From contig JAHCVI010000001.1 of assembly GCA_019096155.1 (NCBI GenBank), forward strand, positions 8,370,001 through 8,434,000: a DNA stretch of 64,000 nt, read 5' to 3'. The notes under the pieces were generated by a model. That model was not told the DNA's origin, did no database searches, and saw only the letters and a program-made list of their open reading frames with translations. Positions 11,796 through 23,600 of this stretch are shown here, in pieces. The stretch's first letter is position 1. The number at the start of each line of letters is the position of its first letter. The position numbers were made by a program, and so were the translations under genes. This DNA is from Staphylotrichum longicolle. Lineage: Eukaryota > Ascomycota > Sordariomycetes > Sordariales > Chaetomiaceae.

Positions 11796-14239
11796 CTTGG
11801 GCGACAGAAGCAATCGCTTGCCCGATCAAATGGCAGCGGGCACGAGAGTCAATAACAGACAGCACAACAGGTTGAGAAAGTTGAGCCTCGACTCGTCGTG
11901 GGCATCGGGCAATCGCCAGTGGCTTGTCGTGCAATTGGTTGGTGGTTGGTGGTGGGAGTTTGGCTCCTGACGTTGCTTCCAAGGCGTCAGCTGGACCCAC
12001 CAATGTCTGCCTGACGACTCAGGCACAAACAGCCTCTGCAGGGCCAGCGTGCCTAAACTGTCTCCACTCACTTTTGAATCATCAGGGGGCTTGCTGCCTT
12101 GCCTTCTCTTCTCTTGCTTCACAACACCAAACTTCACTCCAAAAGACAAGTCCTGGTCATATAATCATTGTTGGAGACAGTGAACCCCGGAGCAACCCCT
12201 CTGTTTCCTTTTCAGGCGATGAATGGTGGAACCTGGCATCATTTGACCGCTCCTTTATTAGCACTTTCACCACATGTCCGAGGACACTTCTAGGCTTTGA
12301 ACACCAACAACACCTCAAACTCCCGAAAACTGCAAAACGCAGCACCGTTTTCCGACCACAGTGGTAGGAAGGCCATGAGTCTCTGAGAGTGGGTTTGTTG
12401 GAGACGAGCAGTTTCTCCTCCTTCTCCTTGGGTCCTCTTGTCGATGCAACAAGGATGCCTTGTTGGCTGCAGCCGTGTTTCCCTCCTCGCTGAGCTCTGC
12501 ACTTTTATTGGACCCCGACAATCCGGAGAGACGAAACGCCAAGCACCACTGGCCGCGGGATGAGCCTGAAACAAACCACTGCAAGCAGCCACCATCTGCC
12601 ACCCAGCCCTGCGAGGCAGGCCAACCGTCTTGAGGCCCTGCTTCTTCTGAGAACTGGCCAGACTCACGATACCCATGGAAGGTGAGTAATCAAATCTTTG
12701 CGAAGCCGAAAGAAAATTTGCCATGGATGCATTGATGAGGTGCTGACCCGTAAGTTCCGCTGACTAAACGGTATGTACTCTGAGAACAAGGATGCCTTTG
12801 GTCCTTGTCAGCATTGGTTGCCGACAAGGCGTGGCCTGCATGCAGATCTGCAACAAGATGCTCATTTTTACGCGTGTACTGTACGTGTCGGCGATGCCTT
12901 TGCTTGCCTGCTTGCCAACTGCATTGGAATGGCGCCTGTTGGGTGATGCGTTGGGCCATGCGTTGGGCCAGGATCACAGCGGATCACAACAGAGGGGGAA
13001 GAATCACAATGCTTGGCTGGAGCCTTCGATCCGGAGATCTGCATCCGAGCACTGCCGCTCTCGCCCTGGTTCATCCCAAAGAGGCATTGGCTCCACGGAA
13101 CTTTGGAATCCAGCATCTGCCGTCTATCGTTAACCAGCAATGCCATGCCGGAGAGGAGCATTGACACTTATAGGATCCAACTTGGCGGCACTGCCAAGAT
13201 GGTTGACGGTCGATACAGCTCCAAGATCTAAGCGGACCGACCAGCTCGCTCGGGTCCCCACGGCGCCATGTGGTTCTGTGGATTAGGGAAACGTGATGGG
13301 TGAAACCTGTTGGCTCAGAGCAGGCATGTAGCCGCTGCGGGCTGTTTGCTCAACCAACCAACCAACGTCATGGTCTAAATCCATGTCGGCTGTGCCGCTC
13401 CCATGTCACCGCCGGATTTGTCGATCCTGATGGTGCGTCCCACCTGGCAACCGTCAAAAATAAGGTGCCCATGTCTGACTGTCCCCACCCATCATCGCAT
13501 TGCCGATTCAGGTATTCACTCTGCAAGACAGGTGCAAGAGCAAAGTCGAGAGTGTTCGGGCGCCGTGTTGCGTATCCCAATTTGGGGTCCTTTCCGGGCC
13601 GGCTCTTCAGACGGGCGCTCCGAACCGAGTTGTGATGGTGGTGGAACAAACGGGCTGCGCCGGTGTGGCGGGGAAGTTACACAATTGGCCTTCCTTTGGG
13701 CGGCCAATGGCCAAGTTCGTCCCATCTGTTCTAATTGCAGGTTCAAATGCATGGGGTGGGCGAGTAATCTATGGCAATTTACGAAGGCAGGCCGGGGGGA
13801 GTGGCGGCTGCTGCAAGGTACCATGGCTCTCGCAGGTTGCATCACCGGCCGCGCTTCCCTGCATTCAACGGGCTTTGTTGACTGCCAGAATGTGGGAGAC
13901 CTTGACCGCGCCGTTGCGCAGCGCCTTCCCAGCCCCTGCTCATCTCTCAGCTTATGTTGTACAGGACTGGTCCATAGCCGGTCCAGTCCAAATGGAAGCG
14001 ACCCGGTATATAATTCGCAACCCTCCCCAAGGTCCATCTGATGTCCCTGGCTCGTCAGCTTGTTTCTTGGTGATACACCTGTACAAAGGCTCATCTGCTT
14101 CCCACCTGCACCCGCGGGCTTCAGCGAATCCCTTCCTCGTCAGCGTGCCCGCCCACCTCTCTTCCACACAACTTGAGCTTGAGTGCCCGATTTGGAAAAC
14201 CACATCCTGCACACCTTGAGCGAAACTCCCAAGTTCAAC
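11796..14239. promoter_or_regulatory. divergent intergenic region, V-ATPase subunit f / superoxide dismutase
   Basis: About 2.4 kb separates two divergently transcribed genes and must contain both promoters. Apart from a TATA-like box on the dismutase side I see no defined element, and no coding frame that can be supported. Confidence 0.5.
14007..14013 (+). promoter_or_regulatory. TATA-like box upstream of the superoxide dismutase gene
   Basis: The heptamer TATATAA lies 227 bp upstream of the ATG at 14240 in otherwise GC-rich sequence. A distance of this size would imply a 5' UTR of roughly 190 nt. Confidence 0.4.
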
Positions 14240-15247
14240 ATGCGTGTCTCAAACAACCTCGCACTGCTGCTGGCTGCGGCCGCTCATGCTTCCGCTCAGA
14301 GCACCACGTCAACCGCAGCCCCAAGCAGCACAATTACACCCAGCGAGCCGGAAACAGGCGTACGTCGCATTCAGCCGATCTCCACTACATGCCCCGAGGC
14401 GGCGTACTGACTGTCCAAAATAGAAGCTCGGTGATGCTGCCCAGGTGATCGACAACCCTGTTGGCGTCGTGTACAAGGCGACGCTACCCAAGTCCGCTTT
14501 CTTCAAGCCGGCTTACCCCGACGGCGACAACATCAAGGGTGAAGTCACGGCTGAGGCAAACCCCGACGGTTTGGGTGTGCGCTTCAACATCAAGCTCAGC
14601 AACCTGCCCAAGACGGGCGATGCTCTGCGTGCGTCAACTCCAACCTCGCACCCCAACCTACCAAAAGTGCACCACCGTTGCTGACCCTTATCCCCACAGC
14701 CTACCACCTGCACGTGGACCCCGTCCCCGTGAACGGCAACTGCACGGCGACGCTGGCCCATCTCGACCCCTACATCCGCGGCGAGGCCACGGCTTGCGAC
14801 AAGACGGCCCCCGAGACGTGCCAGGTCGGCGACCTCAGCGGCAAGCACGGCGCCATCCCCGGGGACGTGGACGAGTGGGAGACGTCGTACGTCGACCTGT
14901 ACGCGTCCACGGTCGAGGGCCTGGGTGCCTTCTTCGGCAACCGCAGCATCGTCTTCCACTACCCCAACAAGACGCGCATCACGTGCGCCAGCTTCGAGAA
15001 GGTCGACGGCGCCGCCAGCCTGCCCGCGTCGAGCAGCACCGCGAGCAGCACCACCGTCTCGGCTGGCCCAACCGGCATCGCTGGCAGCAACACGACCGCG
15101 CCCGCGCCGACTGGCGCCGCGTCCACGACCTCGAGGGCGGTGACGGCGCCCACGACGACGAGCGTTGTGATTGGTGCGGCGTCGAGCCTGCGCGCCGGGG
15201 TGGTGGGCGCGGCGGTGTTTGGTGCCGCGGTCGCGTTCATGCTCTGA
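14240..15247 (+). CDS. GPI-anchored extracellular copper-only superoxide dismutase
   Basis: Three exons, 14240-14359, 14424-14628 and 14700-15247, encode 290 residues. Order: signal peptide (about 1-20), Ser/Thr linker, SOD domain, Ser/Thr-rich stalk, and a C-terminal hydrophobic tail typical of GPI attachment. The SOD domain shows H111-L-H113, H158 in GDLSGKHG and H195 in IVFHYPNK, matching the four copper ligands. C123 and C204 could form the conserved disulfide, and R201 sits where the active-site Arg is expected. Residues for the zinc site and the electrostatic loop are absent, as in fungal Cu-only SODs such as Candida Sod5. The enzyme would dismutate extracellular superoxide at the cell wall, for example against a host or competitor oxidative burst. 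Function is by family; the anchor is inferred from the tail. Confidence 0.88.
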
Positions 15248-18200
15248 GTGGGCGGTGTCTTGCAAGTAAAGTGGCGGGAAACGGCGTTTAGGGAGTTCCA
15301 TTGCGGGGGAAATCTGGGATCGGCATTCCCAATTCTGTCCCTGGTCAATGTCCAAAAGAGGGGAAAGGGACAGATGGGGTTAATCAGTAGTTAATATTCT
15401 GGCCTGGATTTAAAGGCATGGCAGTTGAGAAAAGCGATGGGTGCAATAGCCGGAATAGATTGGGTGCTTGCCAGCGCATGAATATGAGGCTCCTGTCCCA
15501 TGGTGATGACCAGAGGAGGGTGGGTTGAAGTCTGCCAAGCTGGGCTGTGGCATGAACTGCACTTCTGCACTCTCGGCGGTAAGCCGTCCAACACTCATGG
15601 TGAACTGGTTCATCTTCGCGGCTCGCGCAGCTGAGAACAGTCTTTGTTGGTCAATGGATTGGCAACTCGCTTCGCTCAGTGCAGGAATGTCCCGCTCTCT
15701 GATGCAGGCAGAGTTGGGGACCTGCCTCTGTCCGCTTAGCGCCGTGGAACCCCCACTTGCCTCCTGGGAGGAGCTCTTAATCCTGGTGCCGATCATGGAC
15801 CTTGTGGGGCATGCCAATGCTTTTCCTCAACAACAACCCTTTCCATATCGTCGGCCGAGTCGTCGATCATGACCGAGGAATGATCCTGGACTGATCATGA
15901 CCAAAAAGCTGAACGGACGTGATGCAAGGCAACTGTCCGATTTTGCAGCAGCCGCGCGGGGCGCCATCAGGTGGAATTGCTGCGCTTCGCTCCCTGTGAG
16001 ATGAGGACGCACCAGGGCCGCCAGGGTCGACAGGCATTCTCAAGCTAGAAGAGGTCTGGTTTTCGTCCTTCCCGTTGGTGACATGGCGAATTGTAGCGGG
16101 ACACCCGGAGAATTCACCTTGGTATGTCAGGAAAGTTGCCACGCCGATCAATGTCTCATCAGTCCCCGCTTGCCGTACAGTTGTTTATGGCCGCATTCTC
16201 CTCGTCTGGCTCGACGGGTGCTGATGGGGTGCTGGGAAGTTGAGGAGAAGGGACAGCTGTGGATCGGGATGTTCCTGATTATCGTGGCGCATCTGGCCGG
16301 CCAGGTGAGAGGCTCGGCCTGGTCTGAACCCTGTTTTTCCTAACTGTCTTTTGTTCTAAACGCCGTAGGTGTACCCGGTGGATAGGAGGTTATCTGTTCG
16401 GCTTCGTTGACATTTCCTTCTGTCACGTTTTCTTGCTTTTCCCTCAATCTCCGGTTGACAAGTCGATGTCATAGTTGGGCTTCAACTTCTCAATAGCGTT
16501 CATGGCGGTATGCACAATTCGCCCACCCATCCACACGATCCCTCTCCGTCAAAGCCGGAGCCTTGCAGGACAACAGACCAAGTCGGGCATCTCGATGCTG
16601 ATCTACTCCATTTAGAGCACTCTTCAAGTATCCGCACTTCATCCTCGCACCAAGATGGAGTTAGTCAATGCCACCATTACCTGCGGTGGTACACCCACGA
16701 CCAGAATGCTGCCAGCCACAGACAGCCCCCCGAGACAGCACGAGGTTCATCCCCATGTCAGATGAACCGCTGCGGCCTGCCCATCTTGCATCTCGGCCTC
16801 AGCTGCCAATAGCAGCCTCAATGTCACCCACCTTAATCCGGAAGGGGAGGGGACGGGTTCCGCAACAAATCATATTCGTCTTTTTCTACTTGGAATCGGC
16901 GATGTTTTCAGTCTCGGGGAGCTGTCGGGCCCGCATCTCAGCCCAAAACGGAAGCAGTTGGGACTATGACGGCAGAGGGAACCGAAGCCTGACAACGCAC
17001 TCCGTCCCCATCATGCTGCATGCCACGCCACGGGAACAAGGCCGGCTGCAGGCGGGAAGGACGGTGCTGATATTCAGCTGCGGGTGATATCTCAATAGGG
17101 CTGCGGGGGTCCGCCAATCGTTCATCGGTCTGGGTACAACTTTCTCAACGCCGACTACATCGGGAGCTGATGATATCTTAGCGTTTCTCATTCACTGATC
17201 CCAGAAGCCCTCACCCGCCGACCAATCTATGGTCGCTTTCAACGCAAAAGCCACAGTGGAGCGTGGCTGCCATACGTGGCGGTCTGGTGGGACATCACGG
17301 ACGCCAGCTCAAAAGTGATGTGGCAACCGCAACATTATTCGGAGCTGTTCTCGGGCCAAAGGCGGTAAAAGGTCCTAGTCCTCTAATACCTCGCTTTGAG
17401 ATTGGGGGGCAACCTCGCACTCGACGGCGTGAGCCTTGCAGGGTAAACGATCCAGGGGTTCATCGGTGCCGGCAGAGGACGACAGTGCACTACGCAGCAA
17501 GATCTTGCTCGTATGAGCAACTCCAAGGCGCTAGCCTGGCTTTTGGAAACCCTGCTGGATTCGGTCTCCCCGTCTCTGATATTCCTTGTTCAGGATGCCA
17601 GCGTCCCGAAGCTGTTGCGATACCGGCTTGGCTCAGGTCACTCAGACACCCCAATATCTTCGGTAACCTCGACCACACCTTGGCCGCAGTTGTCCCGCAA
17701 AGCTGCGGCCCACAGATGCGAGGTTGGCTGGCAGGATGGTAGTGGAGGGATCGCGGAAGTAGATCCGGCATGGGTTGGTTTCCGTGTCCCCGTAGACGTG
17801 TTTCCCCGCCTGCTCAACGCCATCTCCGACGCTGAGCAAGCACCTTCCGCTTGAGCGGCGTACAGACCGTAAGTGGCCGTCATAATCTCAGATCGATGTC
17901 TGTCTGGGGTAACAGCCGTCCAGCTGCCTCGCCTATCCATTCCTGCAAGGGACATGGTTTCTCACGCCGAGTGGCCGACGGCGAAGTCTACCCATCATGT
18001 GGAGGCACACCGCTTCGGTAGCCTACACACGATGTCCGTTCGACGTCGACGCTGAACTCTCGGCACCGCCAGACTATCGATGGCAAGGTAACCCTCCATA
18101 TTGTGTCCCTGGATGATAGACGGCCCCCGCAGCGCAAGTGCCAGTTTTTACACGCTCGACGCAAGAAGGCTACGTCCCCCTCTCTCAAGTATTAAATGGC

Positions 18201-18269
18201 TGCCCTCCTCTAACAGGGACACACATCCTTCCCCTCCCCTCAAAATCTCAACATCACTACTCTTTCTCA
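15248..18269. other. 3.0 kb intergenic region
   Basis: It lies between the SOD 3' end and the start of the sulfurase-like gene. Open frames here are short and unlike known proteins. A TATTAAAT box at 18190-18197, 73 bp before the next ATG, is the only element I would point to. Confidence 0.5.
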
Positions 18270-20612
18270 ATGGCTCGGTCCAAACTACTTGTTCGCCTGT
18301 CTGGGCGTAAACCTGAAGACCACACCTCTCCCTCCAGCAACGGCGTGAAACAAGTAGCACAAGACACCTCATGGCGTCGCAGATCCCTGGCCTCTCTCAG
18401 CCGCCGACTCAGCCCAAGTCTCAGACCCACGCTGCCACCGCCTACCGTTGACTCGGATGTCGTGCATACTCCAGTCGTGGTCAGCGGCAACGACACTTCA
18501 TCCCAGTCCCCTTACTCGAAGCCCGTCGAGCTCATCCGCGAAGAGGAATACCCTCACATGAACCAAGGTCCCACCAACCCCCTCTCCCCCTACGCCTCCA
18601 CCGTCACAAGCCCCAAAACTAACCCCCGGTCTCCCCCTTTCCAGGAACCTACCTCGACCACAGCGGCACCACAATCTACGCCCGCTCCACCATACAACGA
18701 ACCACCCATCTCCTCCTGACCAACCTCTACGGCAACCCCCACTCCGCCAACCGCCCCGCGGAGCTCTCTGGCGACGTCGTCGACGCAGTCCGCCTCAAGG
18801 CCCTCCGTTTCCTCGGCGCCGACCCAGCGCGTACGTCTTCGTCCCAATCCCGCCCACCGCACTCTTTGTCTCTTATGCCGTACTCCCCCCCCACCCCCTT
18901 CCCACTCGCCCCTGGGCGAAGGATCCAGAAAAAAAAACCAAAATAAAGAAAATGACTGACATCCCGTGAACCCATCACTCACCCATTTTCCCAGACTACG
19001 ACCTCGTCTTCACCGCCAACGCCACGGCCGCCATCAAGCTCGTCGCCGACGCGTTCCGCGACCTGGCCGAGCTGACGCGCGCCGGCACGTTCTGGTACGG
19101 GTACCACCGCGAGGCGCACACCAGTCTCGTCGGGGTGAGGGAGCTGGTCAAGGGGGGGGCCCTCCACCACCGGTGTTTTGAGGGGGACGCGGAGGTGGAG
19201 GCGTGGTTGAGTGCGGCCGGCGATTCATCTACTGCTGATGATGGTGGTGGTGGTGGCTGTGGGGGGCCCCAAGGAGGGTTGGGGACGGGGACGGGGCTGG
19301 GGCTGGGGTTGTTTGCATACCCGGGCCAGTCGAATCTGACGGGGCGGAGGCTGCCGCTGGAGTGGGCGGGCCGGTTGCGTGCTGCGGGGAAGGGAGGGGG
19401 CAGGTTGAGGGATACGTATTGTTTGATGGATGCGGCCGCGTTGGCGATGACGAGCCCGATGGGTGGTGTCTTTGCGGATCCGGAGGCGGCGCCGGATTTT
19501 GTCTGCGTGTCGTTCTACAAGGTCTTTGGGTTTCCCGACCTGGGAGGACTGGTCGTCCGCAAGGAGTCGGGGCATATCCTAGCGTTGAGGAAGTACTTTG
19601 GGGGCGGGACCGTGTCGATGGTGAGCACTGTTGGTGCGGCATGGCATATGTCGAAAGGGTTGGAGAGCACGACGGGGGGAAGGTCGGGGAACGGAGACGA
19701 GCATGGTTCTGCGTTGCATGAGGGCCTCGAGGACGGGACCTTGCCCTTCCACAGCATCATTGCGCTCGGAGAAGCAATTGATGTACATGCTGAGCTGTAC
19801 GGTTCGATGGAGAACGTCTCGGCACATACAACCGCGTTGGCGAGAAGGATGTACGCGGGAATGAGAGGGCTGAGATACGGAAATGGGCATCCGCTATGCA
19901 AGATCTACGAAGATAGGGAGGGAGAAACGGGGTACGGGGACGCCTCACGCCAGGGAGCTACTGTGGCGTTCAATGTGTTCAGGGCGGATGGGGGTTACGA
20001 GCCATATTCCACGGTGGAGAGGTTGGCTAACCAGAGGGGGGTTTATGTGCGGTCAGGGGGTAAGTCAGGCATTTTTTGTTGTGCATGTCTCTACCTAATC
20101 GTCACATCTACTAACGGCGACATTTTTAGGGATATGTTGCCCCGGCGGTTTGTACTCTGCGCTTCAATACGAACCTTGGCAGCTACATCGAGCTCGATCT
20201 GCCGGACATCATTGCGGTAGGGTGTCACTGCTCCTCTCGTCTCTGGATGAGAGCTTATTGATGGGGGTTTATTGACTTTGATGGCAGGACCGAACGGGCT
20301 CAGCCTCATAAACGAATTGCCTACAGGGTAAGTCCTCTTCTAGCTGCGATCTCGCGAATTGTCATGTTTGAGCACTGTCCTAAGTTCTCATTTCCCAGTG
20401 TTGTACGAGCAAGCCTCGGGGCCATGAGCACGAGACAAGATGTCGACAGGTTTCTGACCTTTCTCCACGAGACTTTCGTTGCACGTGAAGACAGTGCCTA
20501 TGCAAGAAGCAACTGCAGTGAGACCGCAGCATTTGAAAGTCCCGAGCATTTGGACAGGCCTGCGAGTGAAGAGCACGGGGGTGATTTGCAGGTGGCGGCC
20601 TGCCAGGAGTGA
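18270..20612 (+). CDS. molybdenum-cofactor-sulfurase-like PLP-dependent aminotransferase class V protein
   Basis: Six exons: 18270-18567, 18645-18830, 18995-20059, 20130-20216, 20288-20327, 20399-20612; product 629 residues. The N-terminal core begins with GTYLDHSGTT (about 100-109) and YGNPHSANRP, followed by LVFTANATAAIK, the cysteine-desulfurase-like class V fold. K337 in SFYKVFGFPDLGG is the expected PLP-binding lysine. The end of the core reads VVRASLGAMST after a PGG turn. In MOCOS/HxB-type enzymes this domain takes sulfur from cysteine, and a C-terminal MOSC domain passes it to the molybdenum cofactor; no MOSC domain follows here. Substrate is therefore uncertain. A Gly-rich low-complexity insert lies around 19230-19310. 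The first donor (gtccca) is weak, and the intron at 18831-18994 is long (164 nt) with C and A runs. Confidence 0.85.
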
Positions 20613-23600
20613 CCCATGGCTTCGAATATACAGATTCATGGCATAGGCTGGAATATTAATCATCTGCCAACGGAGAGATTTTGTTTGATTCAGAGAATAC
20701 CGCCGAAGTTCTCAGTGACTCTCTTGGTACAAGGCCGACTTCGAATGTGTAGTGTTAACGGGGTGGGGGTTGACGAGGCGAGCTTCTCAACCTTAACGAG
20801 CACACCCCTGGAGAACAATCTCACCAACGGGGTCACAGTCAACTAACCCCTCAACAAGTGGACAAGCGTGTTTTGTCTGAAGGGGAACAAGAGAAGCAAA
20901 TGATATTCACTAAAATAGTTCGAATTCCACGCCCGAGGGCCTCGGACTCATGAAGCCGAGTTTACAAATCACATGTCAGACGCCATTTTGGGTAACTGGG
21001 GCGAAGGGTCGATCCTCGTGCATAAGTCTCCGATGAGGCTTAAACTAAACCGTTTGTGTGGTGCTTCCCGGGCGCCACGCATTTCTTGACGCTCGTCATG
21101 GCGAACACCATGAGATTTTGGCGAATGGCTCCATCACAACGCCTGCCATGGCCATCCCTTGTTCGGACGATACAGATGGTGGTAGAATCAGTATTGTAGT
21201 TGAGAAGCCTGCCTCCCAAGGGGAAAAAAGGGACGGGAGTGCCACACATCAAGGGTTGGAATGCTACATCGCTTGCCAACAAGGTTCGGGATTGTCCGCG
21301 TAGGAAACGGCCCGGATGAGAGACTCGGTCGGTTTGTGCCGGCGGAAGAGGCTCCCCTTTCCCGGATGGTATGCCGTTGGTGGGGCGAGGATGGTTCGTG
21401 GAAAATGGCAAGAGAATCGCCGGTCCAAGGCTCGGCGATTCTTGGCTAAGTTGCCGAGAAGAAGCCATAAAGGCTAAGGAGCTACGGTGGATCATCTGGA
21501 TTGTCAGAGTGAGTGTTTCCCTCCCCCTCCCCCGAGATCGCTCGAATGAGAAAGTTGAAGTCATCAGCAGCCGACACAGCCGGGCCGGTTGTGCTTGTGT
21601 GGCCCCGGGGTGGCGCCGAACAGCACCGGGGTATGGCGCCGGGAGTGTGAGGGTACAGTTGATGTGACTTTGAGCCACTGTCTGGCCTGCGCGCAAGAAC
21701 GGACGTCCCAGCGTTCCATTCACAGACCCGAGAGCTGCGATGGTGAGACGCGATGCAACAACTGACGCAAGAACTTGGGATATGTGCGGGAATTCCGTTG
21801 GAGGCTCTTCGCTTAGCTTCTTTTGCAAATCCCGCAGGACTGCCGTGGGCCAGTGTCCACAAGAGGCTTGCCCCGTTGCTCAATGCCTGCTGGCCCTTAC
21901 ACATTTTGAGATTGAGCTTCAAGCGGAGTCCGTCCGTGGGCGGTACGTACACAGTCGACGCTGGTGATCATTCAACCCTCGTCATCCTCTGGTAACACCC
22001 CCGCATGGCATTTTGATGATAGGGCGAGAGGCAAGCGAGGGTTGGACCCCTGATGAGGCTGCTCGCCAAGCGAAAAAGCCACTGTGAAACTACATACCAC
22101 ACAGTATGTAGGCCTGGGAAGTCTGACGAGATGGTTGGTTGGGATGGCCTTTGGTCAACGGTCGTGCAGCCAGGACGTTGAGTTCTGCGCAATTTCAGAC
22201 AAGCTTGCGACCCCATTGAGCAGGGTCTGATCAGGTTCCTGGTCACATAGTAGAGTGTGCTATATCGCCCGACTCAACTGTCGCCAATCTGACGGACGAA
22301 AACGGGCCGACCACCGATTTTGCCAGAATTGTGTACCCAGACGAGAACTTTGGGGGGAACTGGATACGAGAACCAGACGCTCAGGAAAGTATTCTGGCTA
22401 AACGAAGATCAAACCTGCAGAGAGATGTCGGGCTGTTGTATCGGCCCACCGATGGGCGTTATGGATATGACGAAGGGGGGTTGTGTACCAAAGTACGGCG
22501 AAGATGGAGGACCGCTGCAGGGCAACGGGGGGTGACGAAGCCGTTGAGACGATGTTGCATTGACGACTGCCGGGGAGCGGAGCATCAAGGGCAAGACACC
22601 AACCACAAGTGGGGGCGACAACTGACATCAATCCCAGGGTATCCGTTTCGTTGATTGCCTCTCCCCTGCCACATGCCTGAGGAACTTCATCCGAAGACCC
22701 GCGACCGGGTAAGAAGCTTCTGAGAAATATCGAAGCACTGCTGCACCGATAACGCAACTGCAAACTGCAAGACGGTGATGAAGTGACCTGACACCCTCCC
22801 TGGCTGGCCTTGACGAGACTTCGATTTTTGGAAGCGAGCCGGGTGCAACGCTGTCGAGATGCGCCGTCGACGGTTCTCTGGCTCCGCCCTGGGTTGCGGT
22901 GGAAAGGTGGATGATATGGAGAAGAGTTCTGCTAACGTTATCTCGGGGCGGAAGCCGAAGGTCAAGGCTGTCTGTTTTTCTCCGTGTGATGTCTTCCATA
23001 TACCCTGTCTGCTCAAAGACAATTCGGAACGTAAGGTGATGTAGGTAGAGACGTGAACAACCACGGTCGGTAAATGTGGGTGGTCCCGAGAGCCGTTGAA
23101 TAAAATAACGTACCTGACCTTCGATTGCCCTACTCGTTGTATCTCTCACATTTTTGTGCCCTGTTCCTGCGGTCTTGGCATGTGTGTCTGGAGGAGATGC
23201 CAAGATCTTTCCCATGTTGCGCGCCTACCACAGTCCACAGCAAGCGCCTCGTTCGGACATGCAGCCTGAATGTCCGCTGCACGACGTGCATGGAAGATGG
23301 GTGGTGTAGAAGGGCTGCGATGATAAACAGAGCGTGCCCGGACACAGTCGAAGGTTCAACGGAGAAAGAACAGTGGGCGCAGTGACCATTTTTCAGTCCG
23401 CAATCAGGAATCGGTAATTTATCCAAGACGGACTTGCACAAGCCAGCCAATCATGGCGCATCAGTAGCACGCGCAGAAAGCGCAATCGCAGCTCAACCAG
23501 GGGATGCTGAAGGCTCAGCTCAGACCCGGGCTTGGCGACGCTCTGTCCCATAGTACCGCGTGGATGTTTTTTGGTTTCCTTTCGGGACTGCGGTGGTGTT

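Noticed and set aside
20930..20968. tRNA-like hairpin with a CAT loop and a nearby TTCGAAT
   Set aside because: The stem-loop around CTCGG/CCGAG looks like an anticodon arm, but the TTCGAAT lies on the wrong side and no acceptor or D arm can be paired.
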